Shown: piece by piece, positions 18,883-20,076 of the stretch | Position numbering within the stretch: the first letter of the stretch is position 1 | Layout: each line of letters begins with the position of its first letter | From: Candolleomyces eurysporus | Taxonomy: Eukaryota > Basidiomycota > Agaricomycetes > Agaricales > Psathyrellaceae | Reading direction: 5' to 3' | Length of the DNA: 20,076 nucleotides | Assembly (NCBI GenBank): GCA_027579435.1 | Contig: JANBPK010001637.1 | Span: forward strand, 1 to 20,076 | The notes under the pieces: model-generated | Told to the model about the DNA's origin: nothing | What the model saw: the letters and a program-made list of their open reading frames with translations, nothing else | Databases searched by the model: none | Program-made: the position numbers and the translations under genes

Positions 18883-18940
18883 TAAGCGTTTGAGCGCCAC
18901 TGCCAGCGTTTTGAGCGTTTTNGAGTGTTTTAAGCGTTTC
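18883..18940. repeat. 9-base minisatellite (GAGCGTTTT)n
   Basis: Imperfect copies of GAGCGTTTT run across this stretch, with a short insertion (CCACTGCCA) after the first and an N at 18922. It is the reverse complement of the unit at 8025-8056. It lies between the divergent unknown genes at 18787 (-) and 18968 (+). It may be partly coding: a rightward frame continues from the repeat into ECFKRFVDNFNTIADMVS. Confidence 0.65.
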
Positions 18941-18967
18941 GTCGACAACTTCAACACCATCGCCGAT

Positions 18968-19828
18968 ATGGTGTCCACCCCGGAAATTATTGTGAAGAGT
19001 GAGTGTAAATTAAATATATAATTACTCTCAAAATATATTAAAATCCCCAAATAAAGCTTTCGTATATGGAAAGGAGACGCACAGTTACGTGCAGTATAGT
19101 GGAGAGGGCACTCCCTCCGACTCGTCAAGTCTGGGCCGTACTACGCCGGTCAATGTCGGTGATTTGTACCTTCAAGAGCCAGAAAAATACGCATGGCTTT
19201 ACAACAAGACAGGACAGTGGGTGAGGTCTTCAGACCTCCAGAGTCATCCGACCTTGGGTCACAACACTAAGCTCATTGGGGGCGAGTGGAGAAATCGTAA
19301 CCATATATATCGTGAGTCGAACTGCTGTCTGTGGTTGAATTTTGTCTCATTTTCTGGAAGGGGCACCGAAAGATGGTGGGGAAAAATCTGGAAAGTCCAA
19401 GGAAATAACCTGCAAGAAACGGAAGAATTGACATACTGCAGCTTCTTCGGAAGAGGACCAGGAGGATGTTGGGGGGTCCACAAAACGGAAGAAAGGCAAG
19501 AGATAATCAGCGCTTCTTATAAATGAAAAATAGATAATTAATGTAAACCACAGGTTCTTCTGCGAATAATGAACGTATTCAAGGGGAAGACACACCGTCC
19601 TGCCCGTGTCCTGGTTCCCAACCATCCCCGAGCAGTGTCGGAGAGAAGGGGATCCCTTCTATTAGTTCGCCTTCTCTCCTTCAAGAAGGCGCCTCTTTAC
19701 CCGAGCTTCTCCAGCATTTGATTCATTCCTGGAACAACGGTCCATGCTCCGTCTCTCCGTTGCAGCGGAAGAAGGGTGATGTAGTGGATTTCCTCCTCTC
19801 CTGTCTTACTCTCACCCAATCTTCTTAG
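18968..19828 (+). pseudogene. Unknown Lys-rich protein gene, one in-frame TGA, GC-AG intron
   Basis: The coding signal starts at or before the ATG at 18968 (MVSTPEIIVKS). A first intron runs from about 19000 to about 19085 (GTGAGT or GTGTAA donor, CACAG acceptor). The second exon (about 19086-19311) encodes GDLYLQEPEKYAWLYNKTGQ and LIGGEWRNRNHIY. Intron 19312-19360 has donor GTGAGT. The third exon (19361-19495) is Lys/Glu-rich (KDGGEKSGKSKEITCKKRKN) with TGA at 19429-19431, then a second basic cluster STKRKKG. A 58-base intron with a GC donor (19496-19553, AG|GCAAGA...CACAG) leads to the last exon, 19554-19828, Ser/Pro-rich, ending GDVVDFLLSCLTLTQSS. Phases fit at the last two junctions. Basic clusters suggest a nuclear protein. 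The family is not recognised. The TGA may be a CGA to TGA change, which would make this copy a pseudogene. Confidence 0.5.
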
Positions 19829-20014
19829 GAACAGACTCGTCATCCCTCAGAGCTATTACTAACTTTCTTTTTGCTTTGTTTATCTAAACTAGAAAAATAT
19901 TAAAGATATACATGATCCTGTTCTCAGTGTACAATTATTTTGGATTTAAGAATTACAAGTGTTTTCAAGATACAAAGCTTCGTAGGACTCGAGACGGAGC
20001 ATCCCAGCTCTTAC

Positions 20015-20076
20015 CGTAAATTGATCGGATCAATTCTAACAGAAGCGCCGTGCAATAAGCGCCTTCGCGCATCAAC
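20015..20076 (-). CDS. Possible exon of a gene entering from the right
   Basis: On the minus strand an open stretch (MREGAYCTALLLELIRSIY) ends at a good donor, G|GTAAGAG, at 20014. The residues look helical and protein-like, but 62 bases are too few to identify a family or confirm the frame. The intervening 19829-20014 is AT-rich 3' flank of the rightward gene with no other signal seen. Confidence 0.22.

Overview
This looks like nuclear DNA from a mushroom-forming basidiomycete (Agaricomycetes). Genes are split by many 45-65 base GT-AG introns with CTNAC-type branch sites. The recognisable families fit as well: a NACHT-type STAND NTPase, a DUF6698-like protein and a RecQ-type helicase. I could not determine the species. 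No rRNA, tRNA, CRISPR array or prokaryotic operon is visible. Five N bases all sit beside homopolymers, so single-base frameshifts may be assembly errors and should be checked before biological use is made of them.

Layout. 1-582 (-): 5' part of a NACHT NTPase gene with a frameshift in its P-loop. 583-4860: mostly non-coding, with two degenerate repeat arrays (3552-3850 and 4134-4600) whose minus strand keeps presenting intron-like signals. 4860-5126 (-): possible small protein. 5275-7548 (-): an eight-exon DUF6698-like gene whose last exon is split by a 724 bp Tc1/mariner deletion derivative (5450-6173, TA target duplication). 8382-10975 (-): a long Pro/Ser-rich gene of unknown family, riddled with in-frame TGA codons and frame changes. 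11171-11578 (+): a small hypothetical gene. 11947-12954 (-): an apparently intact coiled-coil protein gene. 13145-14904 (+): an apparently intact seven-exon gene with a CX2C-X12-HXC motif and an acidic tail. 15163-16060 (-): a decayed TRP4 (anthranilate phosphoribosyltransferase) copy. 16173-18379 (+): a decayed RecQ-type helicase lacking its DEAH box. 18335-18787 (-) and 18968-19828 (+): two unknown genes, each with one in-frame TGA. 20015-20076 (-): possible edge exon.

There is no coherent pathway here. The window reads as an accessory, repeat-rich region holding duplicated and decaying genes between a few intact lineage-specific ones. The strongest observations are the transposon insertion with an exactly reconstructable pre-insertion frame, the repeated loss of coding capacity through codons explicable as CGA to TGA (CpG deamination), the head-to-head pair of dead TRP4 and RecQ copies, and the repeat arrays that carry splice-like signals.
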